The notes below the pieces were generated by a model. It was not told the origin of the DNA. It did no database searches and saw nothing but the letters and a program-made list of their open reading frames with translations. The position numbers and the translations under genes are program-made. From positions 1 through 63,132 of the forward strand of contig JAKFUV010000020.1 in assembly GCA_021732485.1 (NCBI GenBank): a stretch of DNA of 63,132 bases, written 5' to 3'. Shown here one piece after another: positions 43,170-51,711 of the stretch (its first letter is position 1; the number at the start of each line of letters is the position of its first letter). The DNA comes from Hyphomicrobium sp. (GTDB lineage: Bacteria; Pseudomonadota; Alphaproteobacteria; Rhizobiales; Hyphomicrobiaceae).

Positions 43170-43976
43170 TTAGAAGGTCAATCCACTGCCACCGCCGACC
43201 TCAATGACCTGGCCCGTCACCCAGCGCGACCGCGGTCCAGCGAGGAAGGCCACCACGTCTGCCACGTCATCGGCTTTGCCGACACGTTGCAGCGCCTGCT
43301 TAGACAGCGCCCAGGCTTTCGTGTTGGGGTCACCGGCGAAGGCATTCATATCGGTGTCGATGTTGCCGGGCGCGACCACGTTCACCGTGATGCCGCGAGG
43401 GCCAAGCTCGACGGCAAGTGCCTTCGATAGATTATCGATCGATGCCTTCAGGGCTGAGTAAGCTGGAAGCGCGGTGACTGGAATGCGCGCCAGAATGGAC
43501 GACGTCGAGATGATGCGGCCGCCATCGTTGAGGCGCTTGAGGGCTTCCTGCGTTACCATGTAAAGCGACCGAAAATTAACGGCGTAGATGTCGTCCAAAA
43601 CATCTTCAGTCGTCGCCGCGAAGCTGACAAACGGCGCGATGCCGGCGTTGTTGACGAGGATGTCGAGTTTCGTCGAGCCCGTGAGGCTTTGCAGGTTTTG
43701 ATCGAGTTCGGCGAATAATGCCTGTGCTGCTGCCTTTTTTGAAAGATCGGCACCGACAGCGAAGGCCTTACCGCCGTTGGCGGAGATACCGGCGACGACC
43801 TCATCGGCCGCCTCGCGATTGGAGCCGTAATGAACTGCGACAGTTGCTCCGTCGGCGGCGAGGACTTCGGCAATGGCGCGGCCGATACCGCGACTCCCGC
43901 CGGTGACGAGCGCGACTTTACCGGCGAGCGGTTTGTCTTCGGTCGCGGAGGTTGAAGTTGAGGGCTGATCTGACAT
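43170..43976 (-). CDS. SDR-family oxidoreductase
   Basis: A 268-aa NAD(P)-dependent short-chain dehydrogenase. The cofactor motif is TGGSRGIG (TGxxxGIG), followed by NNAG. The catalytic Ser lies in ISTSSIL and the Y-x3-K in YSALK. The C-terminal tail [20 protein letters not shown] is typical. The substrate is not predictable. It is divergent from an ArsR-type regulator, with 151 bp between the starts, and an inverted repeat in that gap suggests direct control. Confidence 0.92.
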   Translation of the reverse strand: MSDQPSTSTSATEDKPLAGKVALVTGGSRGIGRAIAEVLAADGATVAVHYGSNREAADEVVAGISANGGKAFAVGADLSKKAAAQALFAELDQNLQSLTGSTKLDILVNNAGIAPFVSFAATTEDVLDDIYAVNFRSLYMVTQEALKRLNDGGRIISTSSILARIPVTALPAYSALKASIDNLSKALAVELGPRGITVNVVAPGNIDTDMNAFAGDPNTKAWALSKQALQRVGKADDVADVVAFLAGPRSRWVTGQVIEVGGGSGLTF

Positions 43977-44070
43977 CGGATGATCCTTGGTCGAGTTGAT
44001 CTTGAAGGTCTCGGCGCGCTCAAACCTGACGGCGGGTCGAGCACGTCGCTGACGTAGGTGTGGCAGGCGG

Positions 44071-44096
44071 ATAGTTCAATAAAACCGAACTATTGA
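44071..44096. promoter_or_regulatory. Inverted-repeat operator candidate between SDR and ArsR genes
   Basis: ATAGTTC (44071-44077) pairs with GAACTAT (44087-44093), and the shifted arms TCAATA (44076-44081) and TATTGA (44091-44096) add a second symmetry. It lies 32 bp before the ArsR start and about 95 bp before the SDR start. It resembles the 12-2-12-like AT-rich palindromes bound by ArsR-family repressors. Confidence 0.55.
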
Positions 44097-44127
44097 TTTA
44101 TCACGATCGCGTGCGTATGTGGTAAGA

Positions 44128-44457
44128 ATGCAGAGGCCATTCGTTCACCCAGCCGTCGATGACGTGTCGCTCGAGAGCATACTTTATGCGCTTGCCGATC
44201 CCGTGCGACTGGAAATTATCAAGCGCATTGCGGGCGGCACGTGCGCGATGAATTGCTCGACCGCCGCTCCCGCCGATTTGCCGAAGTCAACCCAGTCACA
44301 TCATTTTCAGGTGTTGCGCGAAGCCGGCCTGATCCGCTCCGAGCGGCGCGGGACCGAGGTGGTCAGCGTCTTGCGCTGCACCGAGCTTGAGAAGCGCTTT
44401 CCAGGCGTGATCGGATCAATCTTGAAGGCCAGCGACAAGACGAAGAAGAAGATTTGA
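44128..44457 (+). CDS. ArsR-family helix-turn-helix regulator
   Basis: A 109-aa winged-helix repressor. LYALADPVRLEIIKRIAGG, the HTH STQSHHFQVLREAGLIRSER and the wing RRGTEVVSVLRC are typical. ATG 44128 is used; a GTG at 44119 is possible. Two Cys in TCAMNCSTAAP lie in helix 3's usual metal/ligand region, but the spacing (C-x3-C) does not match classical ArsR metal sites, so sensing is unknown. Divergent from the SDR gene and probably its regulator. Confidence 0.9.
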   Translation: MQRPFVHPAVDDVSLESILYALADPVRLEIIKRIAGGTCAMNCSTAAPADLPKSTQSHHFQVLREAGLIRSERRGTEVVSVLRCTELEKRFPGVIGSILKASDKTKKKI

Positions 44458-44673
44458 CGCCGATGCTTACTTATCGTGCGAATGAACGGCATCCTCGAAG
44501 GGCGGACCGCACACGCCTTCGGCGGGGACAGCGCAAAATGCGCAGGGGCTCTCGGTACCCGCGTTAAGATCCGCTTTGCGCTGGATCCCCGGCCGTCGCT
44601 CGCGCTGCTCATTCGGCCGAGGAGACGGGGCGCGGGCTTGGCGACCGGCCTCGCGATTGCGTTTGCAAGACGC

Positions 44674-45873
44674 TTACTTGAAGTGCTTCGATAGCTTCAG
44701 GCCCTGGCCTTGATAGTTCGATTTGAGATCGCGGCCGTAGATCAAATCGGGCTTTTCGGTCATGCGCTCGTAGATCAAGCGCGCGATAAATTGACCATCT
44801 TCCAGCGCGAACGGTACATCGTGACTCCTCACTTCAAGTACCGCTCGGCTTCCATGCTGCCCGTTGGGCATGTGACCAAACCCCGGGTCAAAAAATCCGG
44901 CGTAGTGAGCCCGAAATTCCCCCATCATGGGATCAACGGGAGCCATTTCTGCTGCGTACTCTGGCGGAACCTGCATCTTCTCCTTCGACGCAAGAATATA
45001 AAATTCGCTTGGCTCCAAAATAAGCTGGCCTTTAGAATTAGCCCGAATTGGCTCCCAAAAATCTTTCGCACGGTGCGATGCGACGCGGTCAACGTCCACT
45101 ACGTTCGCGCGTTTGAGCGCTTTGTATCCAACTATCTCATTTCGCTTTGAACCAGCTAGCTGAACGCGGACATTAAGACCGTTGCGTATGCTCGGCTTTT
45201 CTTCTGAAACGATGCCGATTTTCTTGTGTAACTTCTCAAGGGTCTTGTCGTCTATGGCAGGCCGATCGTAACGATGTTGTCCACTGGTCCTTCTCAGGAA
45301 GCGCAGCTGATTTAACCTCGATCCCTCTCGCGCCCTAATGCTGAACGTTATTGGGCAAATTTCAACGAAAAGTGGGCCGTCGTAGCCTCCTTCAACCCAG
45401 TCGAAGACTTCTGAGTTGTCCGAGATTAATCGTGTAAAAACGTCAAGTCGACCGGTCGAACTCTTTGGGTTGGCAGCAGCATTGTAAGACTCGGGCAGCG
45501 TCAGTAGTTCTTGAAGCTCTGCCACATAAAAGCAGCCGCGCTCTAGCACCGCGCCTTCGCCAGCCAGATTCAGTTCGTGAGCGACAAACTCTTTCAGGTG
45601 CTGCTCGACGGTGCGGAATTTTCCGGGAAGGAAGCTCGCGCGAACGCGATAGCACTTTTTTGCGAGCCTGAGATCAATACTCGCAGGCTGGATTTGGTTC
45701 TTGAGAATTTCGCCGTCTTGTTTTCCTCTTATGTTCCGGCGCGCTATGAGAACTTCGATCGCCTGAGATGGCAATACCCCTTGATTGCCACCCAGCTTAA
45801 ATTGGCTGCGCGCATCAGGTACGGTTGTTTGGACCGCTTTTTCGCGTTGACGTCTTTGGTCTGAATTGTCCAT
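44674..45873 (-). CDS. dcd: 2'-deoxycytidine 5'-triphosphate deaminase, double-domain
   Basis: A 399-aa protein with two dUTPase/Dcd-like jelly-roll domains in tandem, as in the long alphaproteobacterial dCTP deaminases (E. coli Dcd is 193 aa). It begins with GGNQGVLPSQAIEVLIARRN. Blocks include IQPASIDLRL, NPKSSTGRLDVFTRLI, HYAGFFDPGFG and AVLEVRSHDVPFALEDGQF. It converts dCTP to dUTP for dTMP synthesis. The start is uncertain: ATG 45873 (used) or 45891, neither with a good ribosome-binding site. The gene is lower in GC than its neighbours, suggesting a different history. Confidence 0.88.
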   Translation of the reverse strand: MDNSDQRRQREKAVQTTVPDARSQFKLGGNQGVLPSQAIEVLIARRNIRGKQDGEILKNQIQPASIDLRLAKKCYRVRASFLPGKFRTVEQHLKEFVAHELNLAGEGAVLERGCFYVAELQELLTLPESYNAAANPKSSTGRLDVFTRLISDNSEVFDWVEGGYDGPLFVEICPITFSIRAREGSRLNQLRFLRRTSGQHRYDRPAIDDKTLEKLHKKIGIVSEEKPSIRNGLNVRVQLAGSKRNEIVGYKALKRANVVDVDRVASHRAKDFWEPIRANSKGQLILEPSEFYILASKEKMQVPPEYAAEMAPVDPMMGEFRAHYAGFFDPGFGHMPNGQHGSRAVLEVRSHDVPFALEDGQFIARLIYERMTEKPDLIYGRDLKSNYQGQGLKLSKHFK

Positions 45874-45989
45874 AGGCCTAGATACTATCATCGGACATGC
45901 GCTTCTAGGGTACCTAAAAGGCGACTTGCAAAAGTGCAACCAGTGCCACCCTTGACGCCAAGAGTTGTGACCGGTAATCCCCGGAGCAT

Positions 45990-46050
45990 CGTTCGTGGTC
46001 CTTTGGCCGGCCGGCTTGCAGCCACGTTAAACAAGTCGCTAAAGAGGCCG
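45990..46050 (+). ncRNA. SAM-II riboswitch upstream of metZ
   Basis: The region has the SAM-II order: stem 1 arm CGTGG (45994-45998), a T-rich loop with CCTTTGGCCGG, the conserved GGCTTGCAGCCACG that closes the stem, then TTAAACAAGTCGCTAAAGAGG, which forms the pseudoknot. SAM-II elements control metA, metX and metZ in alphaproteobacteria, repressing expression when S-adenosylmethionine binds. It lies about 100 bp before the metZ ATG. Confidence 0.93.
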
Positions 46051-46094
46051 AGTGCGCCCCTGGTTTTTCAGCGCCCGGCTTGCCGTATCGGTGT

Positions 46095-46128
46095 CCTCTC
46101 GGCACATGACGGAGAGGCGGGTTTTTTT
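46095..46128 (+). terminator. Terminator-like hairpin between SAM-II and metZ
   Basis: CCTCTC (46095-46100) pairs with GAGAGG (46112-46117), followed by CGGG and T7 (46122-46128). It sits 24 bp before the metZ ATG, so it could act as an attenuator after the riboswitch. The stem is only 6 bp with an 11-nt loop. Confidence 0.5.
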
Positions 46129-46152
46129 ATTGGCGCGAAAGGCGTTGGCGCA

Positions 46153-47394
46153 ATGACGACGACGAATAAGCCGGCAAGCAGGACGGCGGCGGCAGACAAA
46201 TTCCCCAACCACAGCCCCGACTGGCGACCGGAGACGACGCTGGTGCACGGCGGCACGCTGCGTTCGCAGTATGGCGAAACGTCCGAAGCGATGTTTCTGA
46301 CGCAGGGCTTTGTCTACGACAACGCCGAACAGGCCGAAGCACGCTTCAAGCAGGAAGACCCGGGCTACCAGTATTCGCGCTTTGGCAATCCGACCGTGTC
46401 GATGTTCGAGGATCGCTTGCGTCTGCTCGAAGGCGCGGAAGACTGCCGCGCCACCGCCACCGGCATGGCGGCCGTCACGGCGGCGATGCTGTCGTATTTG
46501 AAGACCGGCGATCACATAGTTGCCGCCCGCGCGCTGTTTGGATCGTGCCGCTATATCGTCGAGACGCTCTGTCCTCGTTTCGGCATCGGCTGCACGCTGA
46601 TCGACGGCGCTGACCTCGATCAATGGAAAGCCGCGATCCAGCCGAACACCAAGATGTTTTTCTTCGAAACGCCGTCGAACCCGAACCTTGAACTGGTCGA
46701 CATCAAGGCCGTGTGCGCGATCGCCAAGGCCAATGGCATTTTGTCGGTGGTCGACAACGTCTTCGCAACGCCGATGCTCCAGCGCCCGCTCGCGCTCGGC
46801 GCCGATATCGTTGTTTACTCGACGACCAAGCACATCGATGGCCAGGGCCGCTGCCTTGGCGGCGCGGTGCTGGCATCCGCTGAGTTTATCAGCAAATACG
46901 TACAGGACTGGGTGCGCCAGACCGGCCCATCGCTCAGCCCGTTCAATGCCTGGGTGATGCTGAAGGGTCTGGAAACGCTGCCGATCCGCGTCAAGGCGCA
47001 GTGCGCGACGGCGGCACGCATCGCCGATCATATCGCCGGCTTCGACATCGTAACGCGGGTGCTCTATCCTGGCCGCGCCGATCATCCCCAGGCGGCGCTG
47101 GCTGCCGCGCAAATGCCGGGCGGCGGGCAGATGATCGCTTTTGAAGTCGATGGCGGCAAAGCGGCGGCATTCCGCGCGCTGAACGCCCTGCGGCTGATCC
47201 GCATCTCCAACAACCTCGGCGATGCAAAGAGCCTTGTCACCCATCCGGCGACAACCACGCATTTCAAGCTGAATGCAGCGCAGCGCAGTGAACTCGGCAT
47301 AAGTGATGGTATGATCCGCCTGTCGATCGGTCTTGAAGCCGCTGACGATTTGGCCGACGATCTGACCGTCGCACTGACCGCCGCCCGCAACTAA
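46153..47394 (+). CDS. metZ: O-succinylhomoserine sulfhydrylase
   Basis: A 413-aa PLP enzyme of the Cys/Met metabolism family that makes homocysteine from O-succinylhomoserine and sulphide. Blocks include ETTLVHGGTLRSQYGETSEA, PGYQYSRFGNPTVSMFEDRL, ATATGMAAV, FFFETPSNPNLELVDI and the PLP lysine in YSTTKHIDGQGR. ATG 46153 gives the normal start; the frame runs upstream through the riboswitch without meaning. It is followed by apaG 17 bp downstream and argE, probably one transcript under SAM-II control. Confidence 0.97.
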   Translation: MTTTNKPASRTAAADKFPNHSPDWRPETTLVHGGTLRSQYGETSEAMFLTQGFVYDNAEQAEARFKQEDPGYQYSRFGNPTVSMFEDRLRLLEGAEDCRATATGMAAVTAAMLSYLKTGDHIVAARALFGSCRYIVETLCPRFGIGCTLIDGADLDQWKAAIQPNTKMFFFETPSNPNLELVDIKAVCAIAKANGILSVVDNVFATPMLQRPLALGADIVVYSTTKHIDGQGRCLGGAVLASAEFISKYVQDWVRQTGPSLSPFNAWVMLKGLETLPIRVKAQCATAARIADHIAGFDIVTRVLYPGRADHPQAALAAAQMPGGGQMIAFEVDGGKAAAFRALNALRLIRISNNLGDAKSLVTHPATTTHFKLNAAQRSELGISDGMIRLSIGLEAADDLADDLTVALTAARN

Positions 47395-47411
47395 CCGAGA
47401 TTAGAACGACG

Positions 47412-47864
47412 ATGGCAAAGAGTACCGAACCGTTGGCGAAGAAGAAAGTTCAGAAAATTGCTGAACCGCATGCCTATGAAGCGGTGACGCGCAGCATTCG
47501 CATTCGCGTCGAGCCGCGCTACATGGAAGATCAATCGTCGCCGGAGGACGGGCATTTCGTTTGGTCGTATGCGGTCGAGATTAGCAACGACGGCAAGGAG
47601 CCGGTGCAATTGAAGACGCGGACGTGGCGCATCACGGACGCGCTTGGACGTACCGAAGAAGTGCGCGGCCCGGGCGTCGTTGGTCAAACGCCGGTGATCC
47701 CGCCGGGTGAACAATTCAATTATACGTCGGGTTGCCCCTTGAAGACACCGCAGGGCATCATGGTCGGCAGCTATCAAATGACCGATGCCGGCGGCACCAT
47801 GTTCGATGTCGCCATCCCCGCCTTCTCACTCGATAGCCCGTACACGCAACGCTCCATGAATTAA
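47412..47864 (+). CDS. apaG: ApaG domain protein
   Basis: A 150-aa protein of the ApaG fold, an Ig-like beta sandwich of unknown precise role, linked genetically to diadenosine tetraphosphate and Co/Mg phenotypes. Typical blocks are ITDALGRTEEVRGPGVVGQT, PVIPPGEQFNYTSGCPLKTP and GIMVGSYQM. The N-terminal 25 residues are Lys-rich and longer than in E. coli. The metZ-apaG order is common in Rhizobiales. Confidence 0.95.
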   Translation: MAKSTEPLAKKKVQKIAEPHAYEAVTRSIRIRVEPRYMEDQSSPEDGHFVWSYAVEISNDGKEPVQLKTRTWRITDALGRTEEVRGPGVVGQTPVIPPGEQFNYTSGCPLKTPQGIMVGSYQMTDAGGTMFDVAIPAFSLDSPYTQRSMN

Positions 47865-47892
47865 CATCAGCGGGCGCAAGAAGCACCGACCC

Positions 47893-49068
47893 ATGCCCGG
47901 CCCAAAATCCCAGCCCGTCGACCTGCTACGCCAACTCGTCTCGTTCGATACGACGAGCCACAAGAGCAATCTGGCGATCGTCGATTTCATCGAGGATTAT
48001 TTGCTCCAGCATGGTGTGCTGGCGACCCGGATCACGACGCCCGAAGGCGACAAAGCCAGCGTGTTTGCAACCATCGGTCCGCACGATATCGGCGGCATCG
48101 CCTTGTCAGCACATACCGATGTCGTCCCCGTCGACGGTCAATCCTGGGACAGTGATCCGTTCACGCTGCGCATTGACGACGGCAAATGGTACGGGCGCGG
48201 CACCAGCGACATGAAAGGCTTCATCGCCTGCGCGTTAGCCGCCGTGCCGGATTTCAAGCGACGCCAGTTGGCGACGCCAGTGCATCTGGCGTTTTCGTAC
48301 GATGAGGAAATCGGCTGCATCGGCGTGCGCCCGATGATTGCGAAATTCGGCGCCCTGCTGCCAAAGCCGCGCCTCGTGATCGTCGGCGAGCCGACCTCCA
48401 TGCGCGTTGTTGATGCGCACAAGGGCCCGGTGCGTTGGCAGGTTGAAATCACCGGCCGGGCGGCGCATTCGAGCATGGCCCCGCTCGGCGTGAATGCGAT
48501 CACCTATGCGGCGCGGATCATCGCTGAACTCGAACGGCTGGAAGCGGAACTGAAAATCTCGACGCGTAATGATCGGTTTGATCCGCCTTATGCATCGCTG
48601 CAAGTGACCAGGATCGAAGGCGGTACGGCATCCAACATCATTCCGCTAAGCTGCCGCTTCGGTTTCGAAGTACGCGCCACACCAGGTCTTGATATCGACG
48701 GCGTCGAGCGCCGGGTGAAGGCGTTTATTGACACCGAGTGCATCCCGAACATGCGGCGTGTGGCGCCGGAAGCCGATATCACCATCGTGCGCGCCAATGC
48801 GGTCCCGCCATTTGGCGCCGACCGCGATTCGGAAATCGTGACACTGGCGCTGAAACTCGCTGGCCAAAACGATACGGCCGCCGTCTCATACGCGACGGAA
48901 GCGGGGCTGTTTCAGGATGCAGGATCGCCGTCGATCGTGTGCGGTCCAGGCGATATTGCCCAGGCCCACACCGCGAACGAATGGATCGCCGCGTCGGAGA
49001 TCGCGGCCTGCATGGCCTTCATGAAGCGGCTGGCCGACTGGGCCGAAAAACCGCCTGTGCCCAGCTAG
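47893..49068 (+). CDS. argE: Acetylornithine deacetylase
   Basis: A 391-aa M20-family zinc hydrolase that releases acetate from N-acetylornithine. Blocks: LSAHTDVVPVDGQSWDSDPF, GRGTSDMKGFIACA, FSYDEEIGCIGVRPMI, VIVGEPTSMRV, GRAAHSSMAPLGVNAI and, near the C-terminus, PGDIAQAHTANEW. The HSSMAP form and GVRPM favour ArgE over DapE. It converges on the aquaporin gene with no gap between stops. Confidence 0.94.
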   Translation: MPGPKSQPVDLLRQLVSFDTTSHKSNLAIVDFIEDYLLQHGVLATRITTPEGDKASVFATIGPHDIGGIALSAHTDVVPVDGQSWDSDPFTLRIDDGKWYGRGTSDMKGFIACALAAVPDFKRRQLATPVHLAFSYDEEIGCIGVRPMIAKFGALLPKPRLVIVGEPTSMRVVDAHKGPVRWQVEITGRAAHSSMAPLGVNAITYAARIIAELERLEAELKISTRNDRFDPPYASLQVTRIEGGTASNIIPLSCRFGFEVRATPGLDIDGVERRVKAFIDTECIPNMRRVAPEADITIVRANAVPPFGADRDSEIVTLALKLAGQNDTAAVSYATEAGLFQDAGSPSIVCGPGDIAQAHTANEWIAASEIAACMAFMKRLADWAEKPPVPS

Positions 49069-49734
49069 CTAGCGCTTCGCGAACAACCACGTGCCAAGGG
49101 CGTACGCTGCGAAGGCCCCGGCCATCTGCGCGATGATGAATGCGACAACGTCGCCTGGCGCAATGCCGGCGAACGTGTTGGTCAGCGCCCGGGCAATGGT
49201 GACGGCTGGATTGGCAAACGAGGTCGATGCCGTGAACCAATAGGCCGACACGATGTAGAGGGCGACGGCGGTTGGCACGGCATCGGGTCTGAAGCGCACA
49301 GTTCCGAGAATGGTCATAACTAAGCCGAATGCCGCGATGAATTCAGCGATCCATTGACCGCTGCCCGTGCGCGCCGTTGTCGAAACCTGCAACAAAGACT
49401 GATCGAACATGGCGTGCGCGGCGGCGACCCCGGCGATGCCACCCAACACTTGCGCCACGACGTACAGGCCGGCATCCGCAGCACTGATGTCGCCCCTGGC
49501 GACCATGACAGCCGACACGGCCGGATTGAAATGCGCGCCAGACAGCGGTCCGAAAATGGTGATGAGGACATAGAGTGCCGCGCCGGTTGCAACCGCGTTG
49601 CACAACAGCGCTAAGCCAATGTTTCCGCCAGACAACTTGTCCGCCATGATGCCGGAGCCAACGACGGCGGCGAGAAGCAGGGCCGTGCCGATAGCTTCGG
49701 CAGCGAGGCGGCGTGGCACATCGATGGTTGTCAT
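49069..49734 (-). CDS. Aquaporin/MIP-family channel
   Basis: A 221-aa six-helix membrane channel. Both pore loops carry NPA: SGAHFNPAVSAVM and STSFANPAVTIAR. The first helix is ALLLAAVVGSGIMADKLSGG. Position ASTSFANPAVT lacks the Asp typical of glycerol facilitators, favouring a water, small neutral-solute or arsenite-type (AqpS-like) channel. No ars gene is adjacent. Stop codons of this gene and argE touch in the shared sequence CTAGCTAG. Confidence 0.93.
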   Translation of the reverse strand: MTTIDVPRRLAAEAIGTALLLAAVVGSGIMADKLSGGNIGLALLCNAVATGAALYVLITIFGPLSGAHFNPAVSAVMVARGDISAADAGLYVVAQVLGGIAGVAAAHAMFDQSLLQVSTTARTGSGQWIAEFIAAFGLVMTILGTVRFRPDAVPTAVALYIVSAYWFTASTSFANPAVTIARALTNTFAGIAPGDVVAFIIAQMAGAFAAYALGTWLFAKR

Positions 49735-50071
49735 GGCGTCTCAAGCGTCCTTTGGGCTAGCGGCGCGGATTGCGCCTTGAGGCAGGAAAGCGGAAAGTCG
49801 TTGTTGGACGACTGGTTGTTTCAGGCCTTCGGGGAGAAATTCAACGCATTTTTGGTCGAAGTGCACGGCACGACGGTTTTCGCAAACGCGGCTTTAGCTA
49901 TCCAAGAGCCCAACCTGTGACGTCTGGGCGACAGGTACCAACTTCAATATAGTCATGCACGTGTTTCTCCCGCGTGGTCCATTCGATAGCCGCATTGCTA
50001 GCGTTACGACAGGCGTATAGGCGACATCACATATCGGCTGATGCCGACACCAAAAGAAAGACCTAGACCCC
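49735..50071. other. 337-bp intergenic region
   Basis: I see no convincing gene, hairpin terminator or repeat. It is the divergent promoter region of the aquaporin and the EF-hand lipoprotein genes. Confidence 0.5.
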
Positions 50072-50623
50072 ATGACGATCAGCGCCCGCGCCGTTTTATT
50101 CGCCCCTGCGCTGATGCTGATGGCGGCGTGCTCGACGTCGCCGCTGTCGTCGATCGGGTCGCTCGGATCGCTCGGCTCGAACAAGGTGTCCGATACCGAT
50201 CGCGTTTATCTGATTGCGGCGGGAAGCTGGGACCGAAATCGCGACAACGTGGTGACGTGCGACGAGTGGAAGGCCTATGCCGCTGAACTCTTCAACGGTG
50301 CCGACGCCAACCGCGACGACTTCGTCGATGCCGACGAGTGGAAGAGCATCGTCGCCATCGATCGCATGTTCGTCACGGCTGATACGGCGTATTTCGATGG
50401 CAACCGTGACGGCAAGGTCGGGCGTGGTGAATTCATCGATAAGCCAAATCCGGCGTTCGCGTTGATGGACACCGGCAAGACCTGCGCGCTGAGCGGCGCT
50501 CAAATCGCCGGCGCGCGGTCAAAAACCGAGTACGACGTGTCCGGCAAGAAGAAAGAAGAAGGCCCGACCGATCTTGACGACGCCAAGAAGGGTCGCGGCG
50601 GTGCCGGTGGTGGCGGGTACTAA
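50072..50623 (+). CDS. EF-hand lipoprotein
   Basis: A 183-aa lipoprotein with lipobox LMAAC after a short signal sequence. The mature part has EF-hand-like calcium loops: DRNRDNVVTCDE, DANRDDFVDADEW and DGNRDGKVGRGEF (DxNxDxxV...E). The first hand has a Cys following it, and a second Cys lies in GKTCALS, so a disulphide is possible. The C-terminus is Lys/Gly-rich. Bacterial EF-hand lipoproteins probably bind Ca2+ in the periplasm; the role is unknown. Confidence 0.85.
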   Translation: MTISARAVLFAPALMLMAACSTSPLSSIGSLGSLGSNKVSDTDRVYLIAAGSWDRNRDNVVTCDEWKAYAAELFNGADANRDDFVDADEWKSIVAIDRMFVTADTAYFDGNRDGKVGRGEFIDKPNPAFALMDTGKTCALSGAQIAGARSKTEYDVSGKKKEEGPTDLDDAKKGRGGAGGGGY

Positions 50624-50671
50624 GGCGCCGGTCATTTGTACTAAGGCACCAGCGCGATCAAAACCGCTGTT

Positions 50672-51652
50672 TCACGTCGAAGGTTCGTCGATCTCCGATA
50701 ATTCGAACGCATAGGCCGTGGTGCAAAACTCGCATCGGACGACGACCTTGCCGGTTTCGTCGTCCATATCGGCAAGCTCTTTGGCGCCGAAACTGCGCAG
50801 CACGTCGAAAACCCGATCGCGCGAACACCGGCAATACGACGACAGCGGCAGCACCCGCTCGATGCGCACGCCTTCTTCATGGAACAAGCGCAGCAGCAGC
50901 CGCTCGGGCGACAAGCTGGGGTCGAGCAATTCATGATGCTCGACCGTTGCCGCAAGCGTGTGAACGCGTGTCCAAGCATCGTCGTCGGGCAGGTCAGTGG
51001 TTTCCGCTTCACCTTCAGAACGATCATCGATACTTGGTTGAACGCTCTGCATCATCAATCCGCCGGCACGCCAATGCCACGGCTCTAAGCTGCCGTCGCG
51101 AGGCCTGTTGTAGGTCTGCGCCACGGCTAGACGAACAAAGGTCGAAACCGCTTCGCGTTGCTCGAAGTAAGCTGTCGCGGCGGCTTCAAGTGACGTGCCT
51201 TCGAGCGCGATCACGCCTTGATAGCGATCCGTGGCGTCACCCTGATCAACGGTGATCGCAAGGTGACCATCGCCGAGGATGAGATCGGCTATGGAGCCAT
51301 CGCCTTCGGCGGCGAGTGCCGCAAGTTTGTCGGCATCGTAGCGGGCGTAGCCGCGCAGACGACCGGGAGCATCGTAGTCGGCGACGATAAATGACACCGC
51401 GCCATCGGTGCGAGTTTGAAAAATGATTTTTCCAGCGGACGGCAGCACCGACCCAAACAAGCCCGCAAGCGTGACGGCTTGGCCCAGAACTTCGCTCACC
51501 GCATCGGGCATGCGGTGTCGGCTGATGATGGTATCGACCGCTGGACCCATGCGCACCAAGCGACCGCGAATGGCCGATCGTTCGGTGCGGAAAACGATGA
51601 TCACGTCGTCATCGGGCAACGGCTGCATAAGCGGCGGATTTTCGTTGGCCAT
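50672..51652 (-). CDS. hslO: Redox-regulated chaperone Hsp33
   Basis: A 326-aa holdase activated by oxidation. The zinc-binding switch motifs are C-x-C in SYCRCSRDRV and C-x2-C in RCEFCTTAY at the C-terminus. Middle blocks include LASLAALAAEGDGSIADLIL-like sequence and GVIALEG. ATG 51652 is used; the frame opens 9 codons upstream without support. It is the last gene of argD-argF-hslO, an order common in Rhizobiales. Confidence 0.95.
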   Translation of the reverse strand: MANENPPLMQPLPDDDVIIVFRTERSAIRGRLVRMGPAVDTIISRHRMPDAVSEVLGQAVTLAGLFGSVLPSAGKIIFQTRTDGAVSFIVADYDAPGRLRGYARYDADKLAALAAEGDGSIADLILGDGHLAITVDQGDATDRYQGVIALEGTSLEAAATAYFEQREAVSTFVRLAVAQTYNRPRDGSLEPWHWRAGGLMMQSVQPSIDDRSEGEAETTDLPDDDAWTRVHTLAATVEHHELLDPSLSPERLLLRLFHEEGVRIERVLPLSSYCRCSRDRVFDVLRSFGAKELADMDDETGKVVVRCEFCTTAYAFELSEIDEPST

Positions 51653-51711
51653 GACGATTGCTTTTCGACTGAACTTCAAGGATTAGCCGTCAAGCGCGAT
51701 GAGGCGAGGAG

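Noticed and set aside
44458..44673. Cys-rich peptide (ESPCAFCAVPAEGVCGPP) readable on the minus strand after the dcd stop
   Set aside because: It is in frame with dcd beyond the TAA stop but has no start codon of its own; it could be a remnant, but there is no independent support.
49770..49952. 60-codon plus-strand ORF between the aquaporin and EF-hand genes
   Set aside because: No ribosome-binding site, Arg/Gly-rich composition and no recognisable pattern.
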